48,217 nt of DNA from Alphaproteobacteria bacterium (GCA_021732145.1 JAKFVN010000028.1:1-48217), one strand, 5' to 3'. Counted from the first letter of the stretch, positions 16,516 to 27,888 are shown. The notes: generated from the sequence alone by a model not told the origin. Program-made: numbers and translations.

Positions 16516-17442
16516 GTGTTGTCACGTTTTTTTGCTTTTTTTGCATGTGTTCTGTTGCTCGCCAGTCCCGCCCACGCAGATGATAAGCTGGGCCTTGGCG
16601 CTCCTATCCCTTGGGGCATTGATCTTCAGGAAGCGTTTTCGCCTGCCAAGCACCGCATGCATGACTTCCACGATTTCATGCTTATCATCATTATCATCAT
16701 CACCCTGTTCGTGATGTTTTTGCTGATTTATGTGATTTTGCGTTTCAATGCAAAAGCCAATCCAAAGCCAGCAACCTTTGCCCATAACACGTTGCTGGAA
16801 GTTATCTGGACATCCGTTCCTGTTCTTATTCTCGTGGTGGTTGGCATTCCATCGATGCAGCTTCTGTATTATGTCGATAAAACGCCAAACCCTGAATTGA
16901 CGCTTAAAGCAACCGCGCATCAGTGGTATTGGTCATATGAATTGCCGGATCAAAAAGTTGAAAGCTTTGATAGCCGCCCAATTTGGGATGGCACCAAGCA
17001 AACGCCAGAGCAAATCCAGGCCGCATTGAAAGATGCCGCACCAAGCTGGCTTTACCCAACCGAGCATCCGCTGCGCTTGCTGGAAGTGGATAACCGTTTA
17101 GTGCTGCCAGTTGATACGCAGGTTCGGGTTTATACCACCTCAACCGATGTTATCCATTCCTTTGCCATTCCATCGCTTGGTGTTCGTAAGGATGCTGTTG
17201 TAGGCCGCTTGAATGAAACATGGCTCAAGATTGACAAGGAAGGTGTTTATTATGGCCAATGCTCGCAGATTTGCGGCACGGGCCATGCCTTCATGCCCAT
17301 TGTGGTTGAAGCGGTAAGCAAAGAAAAGTTTGCGCAGTGGGTTGCAAAGAAAACCGCAGCCGCCGCGCCACCAGCCCCTGCCGCAGCGCCAGCCAAGAAG
17401 CATTCCAAGCTGAAAAGCGCATCCGTCATTGCCCAACAATAA
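16516..17442 (+). CDS. ctaC: Cytochrome c oxidase subunit II
   Basis: Subunit II receives electrons from cytochrome c through its CuA centre. The 308-residue product has a signal peptide (1-21, SPAHA), two membrane helices (about 53-77 and 95-117), the aromatic electron-entry motif HQWYWSYE, and the CuA ligands in CSQICGTGHAFM (C-x3-C-x3-H-x2-M). A C-terminal Ala/Pro/Lys tail extends beyond the usual domain. Start is GTG 16516 with AGAGGATG upstream. The 217-bp gap before it holds a TATAAT hexamer at 16363-16368 but no convincing -35. Confidence 0.98.
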   Translation: MLSRFFAFFACVLLLASPAHADDKLGLGAPIPWGIDLQEAFSPAKHRMHDFHDFMLIIIIIITLFVMFLLIYVILRFNAKANPKPATFAHNTLLEVIWTSVPVLILVVVGIPSMQLLYYVDKTPNPELTLKATAHQWYWSYELPDQKVESFDSRPIWDGTKQTPEQIQAALKDAAPSWLYPTEHPLRLLEVDNRLVLPVDTQVRVYTTSTDVIHSFAIPSLGVRKDAVVGRLNETWLKIDKEGVYYGQCSQICGTGHAFMPIVVEAVSKEKFAQWVAKKTAAAAPPAPAAAPAKKHSKLKSASVIAQQ

Positions 17443-17461
17443 GATTATTTATTCGACTTAG

Positions 17462-19060
<1,599 letters not shown>

Positions 19061-19079
19061 AGGCGTTAAGTAAACTGCA

Positions 19080-20015
19080 ATGACACTGTCACCTTTCGCG
19101 CTACAGGAACACCACCCGCTTGCATCCGAAGCTGAAGCAAGCGTGCGTGATTATGTTGCGCTGCTGAAGCCGCGGGTGATGTCGTTGGTGGTATTCACGG
19201 GGCTGGTTGGGATTGCGGTTGCGCCAACGCAAATTAACCCCATTCTTGCATTTGTTGCGGTGCTTTGCATCGCGCTGGCAAGCGGCGCAAGCGGCGCGAT
19301 TAACATGTGGTATGAACGCGATGTAGATGCACTGATGGTGCGCACCCGCAACCGCCCATTGCCGCGCGGTCGCATGGCACCTGAGCATGCATTGGAATTT
19401 GGCGTTGTGATGCTGTGCGTTTCGGTATTGCTGATGGGGGTTGCGCTTAACTGGTTTGCGGCCGCATTGCTGGCATCGGCTGCCGCATTTTACGTGTTCA
19501 TCTACACCATCTGGCTAAAGCGCAGAACGCCGCAGAATATCGTCATTGGCGGCGCGGCTGGTGCATTCCCGCCAATGATTGGCTGGGTGGCGGCAACAGG
19601 CCAATTGGAATTGCCGGCAATTGTTTTATTCGCGCTGATTTTCTTTTGGACACCGCCGCATTTCTGGGCGCTGGCGCTCTACCGCAGTGATGATTATGCG
19701 CGTGCGGGCATCCCGATGCTGCCGGTAGTTGCGGGGGAACGCGCCACAAAAATCCAGATGCTGATGTATACCTTGCTGCTTGTGCCCATTGCGCTGGCCC
19801 CATGCTTTCTTGGGTTTGCAGGCTGGCTTTATGCTGTGACCGCGGTGGCATTCAGCATTGGTTTTATCGCATACGCAGCCGCTGTATTTTTTGACAAGAA
19901 CCATAAAATTGCCAAGGGCATGTTCAAGTTCTCCTTGCTGTATTTAATGTCATTATTCATGGCGCTGCTGGTTGAACGGTTGGCCGGGTTTCCTTCCACG
20001 GGATGGCAGCTATGA
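19080..20015 (+). CDS. ctaB: Protohaem IX farnesyltransferase (haem O synthase)
   Basis: Adds a farnesyl chain to haem B to make haem O, the precursor of the haem A in subunit I. The 311-residue polytopic protein has the UbiA-family Asp motifs NMWYERDVDALMVRTRNRPLPRG and YRSDDYARAGIPMLPV. About nine membrane helices are visible. It begins 19 bases after ctaD and its stop overlaps the next start (ATGA at 20012-20015). Confidence 0.97.
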   Translation: MTLSPFALQEHHPLASEAEASVRDYVALLKPRVMSLVVFTGLVGIAVAPTQINPILAFVAVLCIALASGASGAINMWYERDVDALMVRTRNRPLPRGRMAPEHALEFGVVMLCVSVLLMGVALNWFAAALLASAAAFYVFIYTIWLKRRTPQNIVIGGAAGAFPPMIGWVAATGQLELPAIVLFALIFFWTPPHFWALALYRSDDYARAGIPMLPVVAGERATKIQMLMYTLLLVPIALAPCFLGFAGWLYAVTAVAFSIGFIAYAAAVFFDKNHKIAKGMFKFSLLYLMSLFMALLVERLAGFPSTGWQL

Positions 20016-20155
20016 GCGATCCCGTTGTAAAAGTATCCATTCCGCCGGCGCGCGCAAAACGCAACTGGGCGATTGCGATTGGCTTGATTGCATTTGTGGT
20101 GATTGTTTATGTGGTCAGCGTCATCAAAATCCATGTTCATGGCGGCGTGCAATGA
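20012..20155 (+). CDS. coxF: CoxF-like small membrane protein
   Basis: A 47-residue protein with a basic N-terminus (VKVSIPPARAKRNW), one membrane helix (about 21-39, AIAIGLIAFVVIVYVVSVI) and a short HVHGG tail. It overlaps ctaB by 4 bases and ctaG by 4 bases (ATGA at both ends), so it is translated in series with them. Small proteins at this place between ctaB and ctaG are known in alphaproteobacteria as CoxF. Its function is uncertain; a role in oxidase assembly follows only from position. Confidence 0.8.
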   Translation: MSDPVVKVSIPPARAKRNWAIAIGLIAFVVIVYVVSVIKIHVHGGVQ

Positions 20156-20790
20156 CAAAGCCAATTGAGACAAAGCCATCGAACAATGTGCAGGATAAAA
20201 ACCGCAGCGTTGGCCTGAAGCTGGCGGGTGGCGTGTTCCTTATGCTGGCATTAGCATTCATTTCTGTGCCGCTTTACAACCTGTATTGCAAGAAAACCGG
20301 TTTTGGCGGCGCAACGCAGGTTGCAGCAGCGCCATCGCAAGACGGTATTTTAGACCGCAAGGTAAGAATCCGTTTCAATGCGGATGTAGCGCCAGGATTG
20401 CTGTGGAGCTTTAAGCCAGTAGTGAGTGAAATAGAAGTGCGCATTGGCGAAGCTCAAAAAATTGTTTATGAAGCGCGCAGCCAAAGCAAGACGAATGACA
20501 TCGGCGTTGCCGTATATAATGTGCAGCCTGACCGCGCGGGTTTGTATTTCAACAAGGTGCAGTGCTTCTGCTTTGATGAAAAGCCTTTAAAGGCTGGCGA
20601 AACCGCGCAACTGCCTGTGCAGTTTTTTGTCGACCCGGCGATGGCCAGCGACAAGCAGATGGATGATGTGAAAACCATCACGCTTTCCTACACGTTCTTT
20701 GCGGCGAAAAGCCCAACGCTTGCGCAGGCACAGAAAAAATTTGATACCAAGCAATCCCAATTGCTGGAAACAGCAAAAAGTATACCTTAA
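20152..20790 (+). CDS. ctaG: Cytochrome c oxidase assembly protein CtaG (Cox11)
   Basis: Membrane-anchored copper chaperone that delivers copper to the CuB site of subunit I. The 212-residue product has one membrane helix (about 22-44) ending VPLYNLYCKKTGFGG, and the copper-binding motif VQCFCFDEKPL with FFVDP behind it, both hallmarks of Cox11. The start is ATG 20152, inside the stop of the small upstream gene; an earlier in-frame ATG at 19972 lies within ctaB and is rejected. Confidence 0.97.
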   Translation: MTKPIETKPSNNVQDKNRSVGLKLAGGVFLMLALAFISVPLYNLYCKKTGFGGATQVAAAPSQDGILDRKVRIRFNADVAPGLLWSFKPVVSEIEVRIGEAQKIVYEARSQSKTNDIGVAVYNVQPDRAGLYFNKVQCFCFDEKPLKAGETAQLPVQFFVDPAMASDKQMDDVKTITLSYTFFAAKSPTLAQAQKKFDTKQSQLLETAKSIP

Positions 20791-20813
20791 TTTTGGCCTT
20801 AAAGGAGAACTGC

Positions 20814-21674
20814 ATGTCTGAACACCACGAGCCCGAATACGAAGATAGCGGCATTCCCCAGCCGTATCACTTGGTTGCGCCATCCATCATGCCGCTGCTG
20901 GGCGCATTCGCGGCGGGTACGTTGGCCGTGGGCATGATTTTGTTCATGCACAAAATCAAACTGGTGCTGGGCAGCTTTACCTTTGAATTCGACAGCAAGG
21001 TTCTCATCCTTGGCGCGATTGCCGTGCTCGCGGTGATGTTCTATTGGTGGAAAGATGTTATCAAGGAAGCCTATATTGAAAAACTGCATGGCCCGCTTGT
21101 TAAAATTGGCCTGCGCTATGGCATGGCATTGTTCATTGCTTCCGAAGTCATGTTCTTTGTTGCATTCTTCTGGGCATATTTCAGTTCCGCGCTTTATCCG
21201 GTTGGCGGTTCATGGCCGCCAAAGGGCATTCAAACGATTGACCCGTTTGATTTGCCATTCGTGATGACCGTCATCCTGCTGCTTTCCGGTTCAACCGTGA
21301 CCTTTGCCCATGAAGCATTGGTGGAAGGCCGCCGCAAGGATGCCATTCAAGCATTGGGCCTAAGCGTATTCCTTGGCATCCTGTTCACCTGCTTCCAGGT
21401 CTATGAATATATGAATGGTCATTTCGGATTTAAGGATGGCATTTACCCATCCACCTTCTTCATGGCAACAGGCTTTCACGGCTTCCATGTGCTGATTGGA
21501 ACCATTTTTCTGATTGTTGCATGGGTGCGCACGGCCAAAGGCCATTTCACCAAAGACAGTCATTTTGGTTTTGAGGCGGCTGCCTGGTATTGGCATTTTG
21601 TTGACGTGGTATGGCTGTTCCTTTTCACGTCGGTTTACTGGTGGGGTTCAGGCCCGCAAGCACCCATGCATTAA
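20814..21674 (+). CDS. ctaE: Cytochrome c oxidase subunit III
   Basis: Subunit III stabilises the catalytic core and its proton uptake. The 286-residue product has seven membrane helices and the family blocks MALFIASEVMFFVAFFWAYF, SSALYPVGGSWPP and FHGFHVLIGT, ending AAWYWHFVDVVWLFLFTSVYWWG. Start ATG 20814 is preceded by AAAGGAGA; an upstream in-frame ATG at 20793 lacks that support. No DUF983 gene follows, though one often does in alphaproteobacteria. Confidence 0.98.
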   Translation: MSEHHEPEYEDSGIPQPYHLVAPSIMPLLGAFAAGTLAVGMILFMHKIKLVLGSFTFEFDSKVLILGAIAVLAVMFYWWKDVIKEAYIEKLHGPLVKIGLRYGMALFIASEVMFFVAFFWAYFSSALYPVGGSWPPKGIQTIDPFDLPFVMTVILLLSGSTVTFAHEALVEGRRKDAIQALGLSVFLGILFTCFQVYEYMNGHFGFKDGIYPSTFFMATGFHGFHVLIGTIFLIVAWVRTAKGHFTKDSHFGFEAAAWYWHFVDVVWLFLFTSVYWWGSGPQAPMH

Positions 21675-21680
21675 TGGGAC

Positions 21681-22379
21681 ATGGCTAAGTTTATATTTAC
21701 CCCAAAGCTGGGGCCCAGCATTACCACAGCGGTTCTGGTTGCTGTGCTGTTGGCCCTTGGGCTTTGGCAGATGCAGCGCGGTGAATGGAAAACCGCACTG
21801 ATTGCCGAACGCTCTGCGCGCCTTGCTGAAAAGCCTTTGGTGTTAAAAGGCCTGCCCGATGGCCCTGTTTCCAATTTGTATTATCGTGGTGCTTATGTCA
21901 CCGCGCCAGTACAAATTGCACGTCCCTATTATACGTTTTCACATACATCGGAACATGGGATTGGGTTTCAGCTTTATTTTCCTGTGACATGGAATGACAA
22001 CCGCTGGTTGATCCGTAAATCCGATTTCCTAACGATGGAAGAATGGAAAGCGGGCAGTTTGCGCTGGCCAACCAACGAGCAATTGGCCAATGAACCGCCG
22101 CATGAACAATTGGGCATTTTTGTGCCATTGGAAGACGCTGCAAATTTTATTGCTTTGAAAGAAGTGGGCAGCGAGCCCATCCGCCCCTTGGATAAGGTTG
22201 AGCCCGTAATTTTCGTGCCGATTTTTGAATGGGGCAGCGTGCAGCATGAATTGTTAAAATCGCGCCTGCTCAATATAACCAATAACCACGCGGCTTATTC
22301 GCTCACCTGGTTTTTGCTCGCCTTCGCGTTATGCGTGATTTATGTTGCATCGCATACCAAGCTAGTTTCTAAGGACTAA
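21681..22379 (+). CDS. surf1: SURF1-family oxidase assembly protein
   Basis: SURF1 (Shy1) helps to insert haem A into subunit I. The 232-residue protein has an N-terminal membrane helix (about 13-30) with the motif LGLWQMQRGEWK, a periplasmic domain with GPVSNLYYRGAYV, and a C-terminal helix ending AYSLTWFLLAFALCVIYV, the standard two-helix layout. It starts 6 bases after ctaE and ends 2 bases before thrC, closing the oxidase set. Confidence 0.95.
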   Translation: MAKFIFTPKLGPSITTAVLVAVLLALGLWQMQRGEWKTALIAERSARLAEKPLVLKGLPDGPVSNLYYRGAYVTAPVQIARPYYTFSHTSEHGIGFQLYFPVTWNDNRWLIRKSDFLTMEEWKAGSLRWPTNEQLANEPPHEQLGIFVPLEDAANFIALKEVGSEPIRPLDKVEPVIFVPIFEWGSVQHELLKSRLLNITNNHAAYSLTWFLLAFALCVIYVASHTKLVSKD

Positions 22380-22381
22380 CC

Positions 22382-23767
22382 ATGCGTTATATCAGCACCA
22401 GAGGCGGGGACGCCGTTCCGGATTTCGAAAGCGTTGTTGCGCGCGGCCTTGCCAGCGATGGCGGGTTGTTTGTGCCTGAAACATGGCCGCAATTCAGTGT
22501 TGATGAACTGCGCAAGCTTGCAACGCTTTCCTATACCCAATTGGCGCAGCGCGTGATGCAGCCCTTTATTGGCGACAGTTTATCAGCGGGTGAATTGGCA
22601 GCCTTGGTGCAAGACACCTATGCGGGTTTTGACCATCCTGATGTCACCCCGCTGACCAAGGTCGATGACCAGCTTTCCTTGCTGGAATTGTTCCACGGCA
22701 CCACGCTGGCGTTCAAGGATGTTGCCTTGCAATTCCTTGGCCGCGTCTTCGGGCACTTTGCCTATAAGCATGGCGGGTCGATGATGGTGATTGGCGCAAC
22801 ATCCGGCGATACGGGTTCGGCAGCGATTGAAGGTTGCCGCGGCATTCCCGGTATTAAAGTCATCATCCTTTATCCGCATAACCGCCCATCGGAAGTGCAG
22901 CGCCGCCAGATGACTTGCGTTGATGCGCCAAATGTTTTTGCAGTTGCGGTTGAAGGTTCGTTTGATGATTGTCAGGCCTTGGTAAAGCAAGCCTTCAACA
23001 ATCATGAACTGCGCAAGAATCACACGCTGACTGCAGTAAATTCCATCAACTGGGCGCGCATTTTGGCGCAGGTGGTTTATTATTTCTATGCTGGCCTGAA
23101 AGCCGGCGCGCTTGAAAAACCCGTCAACTTCGTGGTGCCAACCGGTAATTTTGGCAATGTGTTTGCAGGGCACGTGGCAAAGAAAATGGGCCTTCCCATT
23201 CACCGCCTGGTGATTGCGACCAATAAAAATGACAGCGTTGCGAAGTTTATTGAAAATGGCTTGGTAACCAGCGGCGTTGTATCGCCCAGCCTATCGCCCA
23301 GCATGGATATTCAAATCGCCAGCAATGCCGAGCGCTATCTTTATGAATTGCTGAATTGCGATGGCAATGAAGTCAAGGCCGCGATGCAGCACATCGCCGC
23401 GCAAAAGGATGTGAAATTATCCGCAGCCGCGCATGCAGCATTAAAGAATGAATTCATGGCATCGTCGGTCAGTGACGCGGAAACCAAGGCGACCATCAAG
23501 GCCATATGGGAAAAACACAACATCTTGCTTGACCCGCACACGGCCGTGGGTGTGACGGTTGCAAACCGTTTCCGCAGCCAGTTACCAGGCCAGATTATCA
23601 GCCTTGCCTGCGCGCACCCTGCCAAATTTCCTGAAACCGTACGCGAGGTAACGGGCCAGAACCCGCCCTTGCCGCCACATCTGGCTGATTTATATCAGCG
23701 ACATGAGCGATTCACTGTCATGCCGAATGATTATACGGCTTTTGTGAATTTCATCGAAACGCGCTAA
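22382..23767 (+). CDS. thrC: Threonine synthase
   Basis: PLP-dependent enzyme that converts O-phospho-L-homoserine to L-threonine. The 461-residue product has the N-terminal signature MRYISTRG, the PLP lysine in TTLAFKDVALQFLG (K112) and the phosphate-binding SGDTGSAAIEG segment. Length fits the proteobacterial long form. It starts two bases after the SURF1 gene with AAGGA upstream. The placement after SURF1 and before an M16 peptidase is a recurring alphaproteobacterial gene order. Confidence 0.97.
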   Translation: MRYISTRGGDAVPDFESVVARGLASDGGLFVPETWPQFSVDELRKLATLSYTQLAQRVMQPFIGDSLSAGELAALVQDTYAGFDHPDVTPLTKVDDQLSLLELFHGTTLAFKDVALQFLGRVFGHFAYKHGGSMMVIGATSGDTGSAAIEGCRGIPGIKVIILYPHNRPSEVQRRQMTCVDAPNVFAVAVEGSFDDCQALVKQAFNNHELRKNHTLTAVNSINWARILAQVVYYFYAGLKAGALEKPVNFVVPTGNFGNVFAGHVAKKMGLPIHRLVIATNKNDSVAKFIENGLVTSGVVSPSLSPSMDIQIASNAERYLYELLNCDGNEVKAAMQHIAAQKDVKLSAAAHAALKNEFMASSVSDAETKATIKAIWEKHNILLDPHTAVGVTVANRFRSQLPGQIISLACAHPAKFPETVREVTGQNPPLPPHLADLYQRHERFTVMPNDYTAFVNFIETR

Positions 23768-23791
23768 GCTGTTTCAGCATTAAGGAATACA

Positions 23792-25051
23792 ATGACCGTT
23801 CAGATAACCACATTGCCCAGCGGCTTGCGCGTTGTAACCGACATGATGGAAAATGTCGAAACAGCGTCGATTGGCTTATGGGTGGGTGTAGGTACGCGCC
23901 ATGAGGATGCAGCCGATAACGGCGTTGCGCATCTGGTTGAACACATGCTGTTCAAAGGCACCGCGCGCCGCAGCGCGTTTGATATTTCAGCGGAGATGGA
24001 AAATGTTGGCGGTCATCTCAACGCCTATACAACGCGGGAATCAACTGCTTATTATGCCAAGGTGCTAAAGCAGGATGTCGCGCTTGCTGCCGACATATTG
24101 TGCGATATGGTGCAGAACGCTGCGCTTAATAACGATGAATTGGATCGCGAGCGCGGCGTGATAATTCAGGAAATCGGCCAATCCATCGACCAGCCCGATG
24201 ATATTTTATTCGATCATTTGCAGAAAACCGCGTACCCCAATTCAGGTCTTGGCCGCCCTGTATTAGGCCTGGCAGAGATTATCCGCAATTTAAAGCGTGA
24301 CCGTTTAACGCATTACATCAATGCCAATTACGCTGGCCCGCAAATGATTTTTGCAGCCGCCGGCGCGGTTAATCACGAACAAGTGGTTGATTATGCCAAT
24401 AAGCATTTAAACAAAATTCCGCCCACGTCAAAAACCAAAACCGATGCCGCCGAATTCCAAAGCGGCGATACGCGCGAAGACCGCGACATTGAACAGCTGC
24501 ATGTGGCGCTGGCATTCAAAGGCCTTTCCTACATGGATAAGGATTATTTTGGATTATCGGTTTTATCCACCTTGCTGGGCGGTGGCATGTCATCGCGCCT
24601 GTTTCAGGAAGTGCGCGAAAAGCGCGGCCTGGTGTACAGCATTTACTCTTTCGTATCTGCGCATAAAGATGGCGGCAGCATGGGTGTTTATGCAGGCACA
24701 GACCCTGAAAAAATTGACGAATTATTGCCCGTCGTGGCCGAACAATTGCAACTGGTTACCAAAAGCGTGACCGATGAAGAATTGAACCGCGCCAAGGCGC
24801 AATTGCGTTCATCGCTGTTTATGTCGCAAGAAAGCACCATGAGCCGCGCTGAAAAACTGGCGTTTAATCAGCTGATGTATAACCGCATTGTGCCGAATGC
24901 CGAAATTCTGGAACGCATTGAAGCGGTGACCAAGGCGGATATTCAACGCCTTGCAACGCAATTACTGAAGAAAGCGCCTGCCAGCGCGTTTGTTGGGCCT
25001 TTGGGCAGCGTTCCCAAGGAAGATGCAATTGCCGCAGCATTTAAATTATAG
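23792..25051 (+). CDS. M16-family zinc peptidase (mitochondrial processing peptidase-like)
   Basis: A 419-residue member of the M16 metallopeptidases. The inverted zinc motif HxxEH is present as HLVEH (47-51) in GVAHLVEHMLFKGT, followed by the downstream glutamate in RGVIIQEIGQ. The C-terminal half contains the inactive-repeat signature LLGGGMSSRLFQEVREKRGLVYSI. It resembles the beta subunit of mitochondrial processing peptidase, and no signal peptide is seen, so it is probably cytoplasmic. The substrate is unknown. AAGGAAT precedes ATG 23792. Confidence 0.93.
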   Translation: MTVQITTLPSGLRVVTDMMENVETASIGLWVGVGTRHEDAADNGVAHLVEHMLFKGTARRSAFDISAEMENVGGHLNAYTTRESTAYYAKVLKQDVALAADILCDMVQNAALNNDELDRERGVIIQEIGQSIDQPDDILFDHLQKTAYPNSGLGRPVLGLAEIIRNLKRDRLTHYINANYAGPQMIFAAAGAVNHEQVVDYANKHLNKIPPTSKTKTDAAEFQSGDTREDRDIEQLHVALAFKGLSYMDKDYFGLSVLSTLLGGGMSSRLFQEVREKRGLVYSIYSFVSAHKDGGSMGVYAGTDPEKIDELLPVVAEQLQLVTKSVTDEELNRAKAQLRSSLFMSQESTMSRAEKLAFNQLMYNRIVPNAEILERIEAVTKADIQRLATQLLKKAPASAFVGPLGSVPKEDAIAAAFKL

Positions 25052-25057
25052 GTTTTG

Positions 25058-25684
25058 ATGAACGCGCTCCTGCAAACCGTAATGGCTTTATTTGCAAGGG
25101 AGCGTAACCGCCATTGCCGCGCATCCTACGATACCATTTTGGAAGGCACGAACATCATCCTGCGCATGCCCGATGTGGGCGATTGGCGGGAATGGACGAA
25201 GCTGCGCCATTTAAGCGCTAGTTTCCTAACGCCGTGGGAACCGTTATGGCCCAAAGATGCCGTGACGCAAAGTTTTTACATGCGCCAATGGCGGCGCTTT
25301 GCGCGGCGCTGGGTTCAAGACCGCGAATACGCCTTCCTGATTTTCCGGCGCGAGCCGGATAATATGGAAGGCGGATTGCTGGGCGGCATTACCATTACCG
25401 ATATCAAGCGCAGCGTGTATCAGGTTGGCACATTGGGGTATTGGATGGGCGCGCCGTTTGCAGGTAAGGGCGTGATGCGTGAAGCGATTTCACTCATTCT
25501 GCCATTTGCATTTGAAGATCTTGGCTTGCAGCGATTAGAGGCCACCGTCATGCCGGAGAATGAACGCAGCTTGCGTTTATTGCGGGCCTTAGGTTTCCGT
25601 GAAATCGGCTTATCCAAAATGAACATGCAGATTGAAGGCGCGTGGCGCGATCAAGTGCTGTTTGAAAAACAAAATAAGATTTAA
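25058..25684 (+). CDS. GNAT N-acetyltransferase, RimJ/RimL-like
   Basis: A 208-residue acetyltransferase of the RimJ type, which modifies N-terminal amines of ribosomal or other proteins. The GNAT core runs from about residue 30 (GTNIILRMPDVGDWREW), through motif A with the acetyl-CoA loop (GYWMGAPFAGKGVMREA) to motif B (LQRLEATVMPENERSLRLLRALGF). The substrate cannot be told from the sequence. ATG 25058 follows the M16 gene by six bases; a TTG at 25055 is an alternative. Its stop shares four bases (TTAA) with the convergent ilvE. Confidence 0.88.
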   Translation: MNALLQTVMALFARERNRHCRASYDTILEGTNIILRMPDVGDWREWTKLRHLSASFLTPWEPLWPKDAVTQSFYMRQWRRFARRWVQDREYAFLIFRREPDNMEGGLLGGITITDIKRSVYQVGTLGYWMGAPFAGKGVMREAISLILPFAFEDLGLQRLEATVMPENERSLRLLRALGFREIGLSKMNMQIEGAWRDQVLFEKQNKI

Positions 25685-26574
25685 GCAGCTTTGGCGACTG
25701 GCTTACGCACTTCGGCGGAGTAAGCTTCGGCCAATTTCTGGGTAACGGGGCCGACCTTGAAATTCAAGGCGTCAATCTGGCCAACGGCGGTTACTTCAGC
25801 AGCGGTTCCGGTTAAGAAGATTTCTTCTGCGCCCTTCAATTCATCCGGCATAATGGCGCGTTCAATCACTTTAATGTTGAGGCTGCGCGCCAGGTCAATC
25901 ACGGTTTGACGGGTGATGCCATTCAAAAAGCAATCAGGGGTTGGCGTGTGAATCTCGCCATTTTTTACCATGAAGAAATTCGCGCCGGTTGCTTCCGCCA
26001 CTTGGCCGCGCCAATCCAGCATCAGCGCGTCATGGAACCCTGCGCGTTCGGCTTCATGTTTGCCCAATGTGCAAATCGCATAAAGGTTCGATGCCTTGGC
26101 ATGAACCGGTGCGGTTTCAGGCGATGGGCGCTTCCACTTGCTCATGGTCAGGCGGATGCCTTTGGTCTTTGCTTCAGGGTCGAAATAGCTTGGCCATTCC
26201 CATACGGCAATCGCCACATGGATCTTATTGTTCTGGGCAGCAACGCCCATCATTTCACTGCCGCGCCATGCGATGGGGCGAACATAGCCATCCACAATCT
26301 TCTGGGTACGGATAACTTCCATCGTCGCTTCTTCCAGCTGTTGCAGGCTATAGGGGATGGTGTAGCCCATGGTGATGGCCGAATCGAGCAGACGCTGGGT
26401 ATGTTCACGCAGCTTGAATACCTGACCGCCATAAACGCGTTCACCTTCAAAGACCGAGCCAGCGTAATGGAGTGCGTGGGTTAAGACGTGGATGTTAGCG
26501 GAGCGCCAATCTACCATTTTACCGTCAAACCAGATTTTACCATCACGATCATGGAACGCTGCAGCCATAGTCAT
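25681..26574 (-). CDS. ilvE: Branched-chain amino acid aminotransferase
   Basis: Class IV PLP aminotransferase acting in the last step of leucine, isoleucine and valine synthesis. The 297-residue product has FHDRDGKIWFDGKMVDWRSANIHVLTHALHYAGSVFEG near the start, the PLP lysine in HAKASNLYAI (near 160), and the class signature EATGANFFMVKNGEIHTP. Start is ATG 26574 or 26568; no strong ribosome binding site decides. It is separated from recA by an intrinsic terminator, so it needs its own promoter in the 26.58-26.60 kb gap or is read through. Confidence 0.95.
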   Translation of the reverse strand: MTMAAAFHDRDGKIWFDGKMVDWRSANIHVLTHALHYAGSVFEGERVYGGQVFKLREHTQRLLDSAITMGYTIPYSLQQLEEATMEVIRTQKIVDGYVRPIAWRGSEMMGVAAQNNKIHVAIAVWEWPSYFDPEAKTKGIRLTMSKWKRPSPETAPVHAKASNLYAICTLGKHEAERAGFHDALMLDWRGQVAEATGANFFMVKNGEIHTPTPDCFLNGITRQTVIDLARSLNIKVIERAIMPDELKGAEEIFLTGTAAEVTAVGQIDALNFKVGPVTQKLAEAYSAEVRKPVAKAA

Positions 26575-26590
26575 CAACCCGTTAATTGTT

Positions 26591-26625
26591 AAAAAAAAGA
26601 CCCCCTAACAATGCGCTAGGGGGTC
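26591..26625 (-). terminator. Intrinsic terminator of recA
   Basis: GACCCCCTA (26599-26607) and TAGGGGGTC (26617-26625) form a perfect 9-bp stem with a 9-base loop. On the minus strand the stem is followed by eight Ts (26598-26591). It lies 44 bases after the recA stop and just before ilvE. Confidence 0.93.
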
Positions 26626-26668
26626 GCTATGAGTCAATAATTATGGGGAGGTATACGTGGAAAAAGGC

Positions 26669-27787
26669 CTAGTCTTCAGCGTCAGAAGCGCTTCCGCCGC
26701 CATCTTCCATCATAGCACCTGCCACAAGGCCGGCATTTGAACGTACTTCGTTTTCAATGGCTTCCGCGATGGCTGGGTTGTCCTTCAAGAACTGCTTGCA
26801 GTTTTCGCGGCCCTGACCAATGCGCTGACCATCATAGGAGAACCACGCGCCGGATTTTTCGACGACTTCGGCCTTAACGCCCAAATCAATCAACTCGCCC
26901 AGCTTGGAAACGCCTTCGCCATACATGATGTCAAACTCAACCACGCGGAAGGGAGGCGCCATTTTATTCTTCACAACCTTGACGCGGGTCTGGTTACCGA
27001 CGACGGTTTCCTTATCCTTAATCGCGCCAATGCGGCGGATATCAAGGCGAACCGAGGCGTAGAATTTAAGCGCGTTGCCGCCGGTGGTGGTTTCAGGGTT
27101 GCCAAACATCACGCCAATCTTCTGGCGGATTTGGTTGATGAAAATCACCATGCAGCGTGAACGGGAGATGGAAGCGGTGAGTTTGCGTAAGGCCTGGCTC
27201 ATCAAGCGAGCCTGGAGGCCCATATGGCTATCGCCCATTTCGCCTTCAATTTCAGCCTTTGGAACAAGAGCGGCGACGCTATCAACCACCAGCACATCAA
27301 TTGCGCCAGAGCGAACGAGTGTATCAACAATTTCGAGAGCTTGTTCGCCTGTATCAGGCTGAGAGATAAGGAGGTCATCGATATTTACTCCAAGTTTTTT
27401 TGCGTAGGATGGATCAAGGGCGTGTTCAGCATCAACAAATGCGCAGGTGCCGCCCATTTTTTGTGATTGTGCAAGCACATGAAGGGCAAGGGTGGTTTTA
27501 CCCGAGCTTTCCGGGCCGTAAATTTCAATGATACGGCCACGTGGCAACCCACCAATACCCAGTGCAATATCAAGGCCAAGCGAACCGGTGGAGATGGTTT
27601 CAATATCGATGGATTCCTTGGTGCCCAGTTTCATCACCGAGCCCTTGCCAAATGCGCGCTCAATCTGGGTCAGAGCAGCGTCCAGTGCCTTTTGCTTTTC
27701 GGCGCTCATTTCCTTGGCTGCGGGTTGGCTCATACTGTCACCTTTTTCATTCGGAATTACACGTAACGGGGCTTTGGGATTAGACAT
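26669..27787 (-). CDS. recA: Recombinase RecA
   Basis: DNA-dependent ATPase for strand exchange and for triggering LexA self-cleavage. The protein has the Walker A motif GPESSGKTT, the Walker B region [22 protein letters not shown], the L1 and L2 DNA-binding loops ([35 protein letters not shown]) and an acidic C-terminus. Start is uncertain: ATG 27787 (372 residues, GGAG upstream, and a PLRVI segment like the N-terminus of many alphaproteobacterial RecAs) or ATG 27733 (354 residues, AAGGTGA upstream). A LexA-type box lies at 27889-27903 and a strong terminator follows the gene. Confidence 0.98.
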   Translation of the reverse strand: MSNPKAPLRVIPNEKGDSMSQPAAKEMSAEKQKALDAALTQIERAFGKGSVMKLGTKESIDIETISTGSLGLDIALGIGGLPRGRIIEIYGPESSGKTTLALHVLAQSQKMGGTCAFVDAEHALDPSYAKKLGVNIDDLLISQPDTGEQALEIVDTLVRSGAIDVLVVDSVAALVPKAEIEGEMGDSHMGLQARLMSQALRKLTASISRSRCMVIFINQIRQKIGVMFGNPETTTGGNALKFYASVRLDIRRIGAIKDKETVVGNQTRVKVVKNKMAPPFRVVEFDIMYGEGVSKLGELIDLGVKAEVVEKSGAWFSYDGQRIGQGRENCKQFLKDNPAIAEAIENEVRSNAGLVAGAMMEDGGGSASDAED

Positions 27788-27888
27788 AGGGGACTCCATT
27801 TAGGTAAAGGGATTTTCGTGAGGACCATTCTTAAACAAGTGGGGAATAAGTATGGGTGTTATTATTCATGGTTTGTTCTTATTTGCAA

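Noticed and set aside
19972-20151. Upstream extension of ctaG
   Set aside because: The in-frame extension overlaps the end of ctaB and the small coxF-like gene, has no membrane or copper features, and the ATG at 20152 is linked by ATGA to the previous stop.
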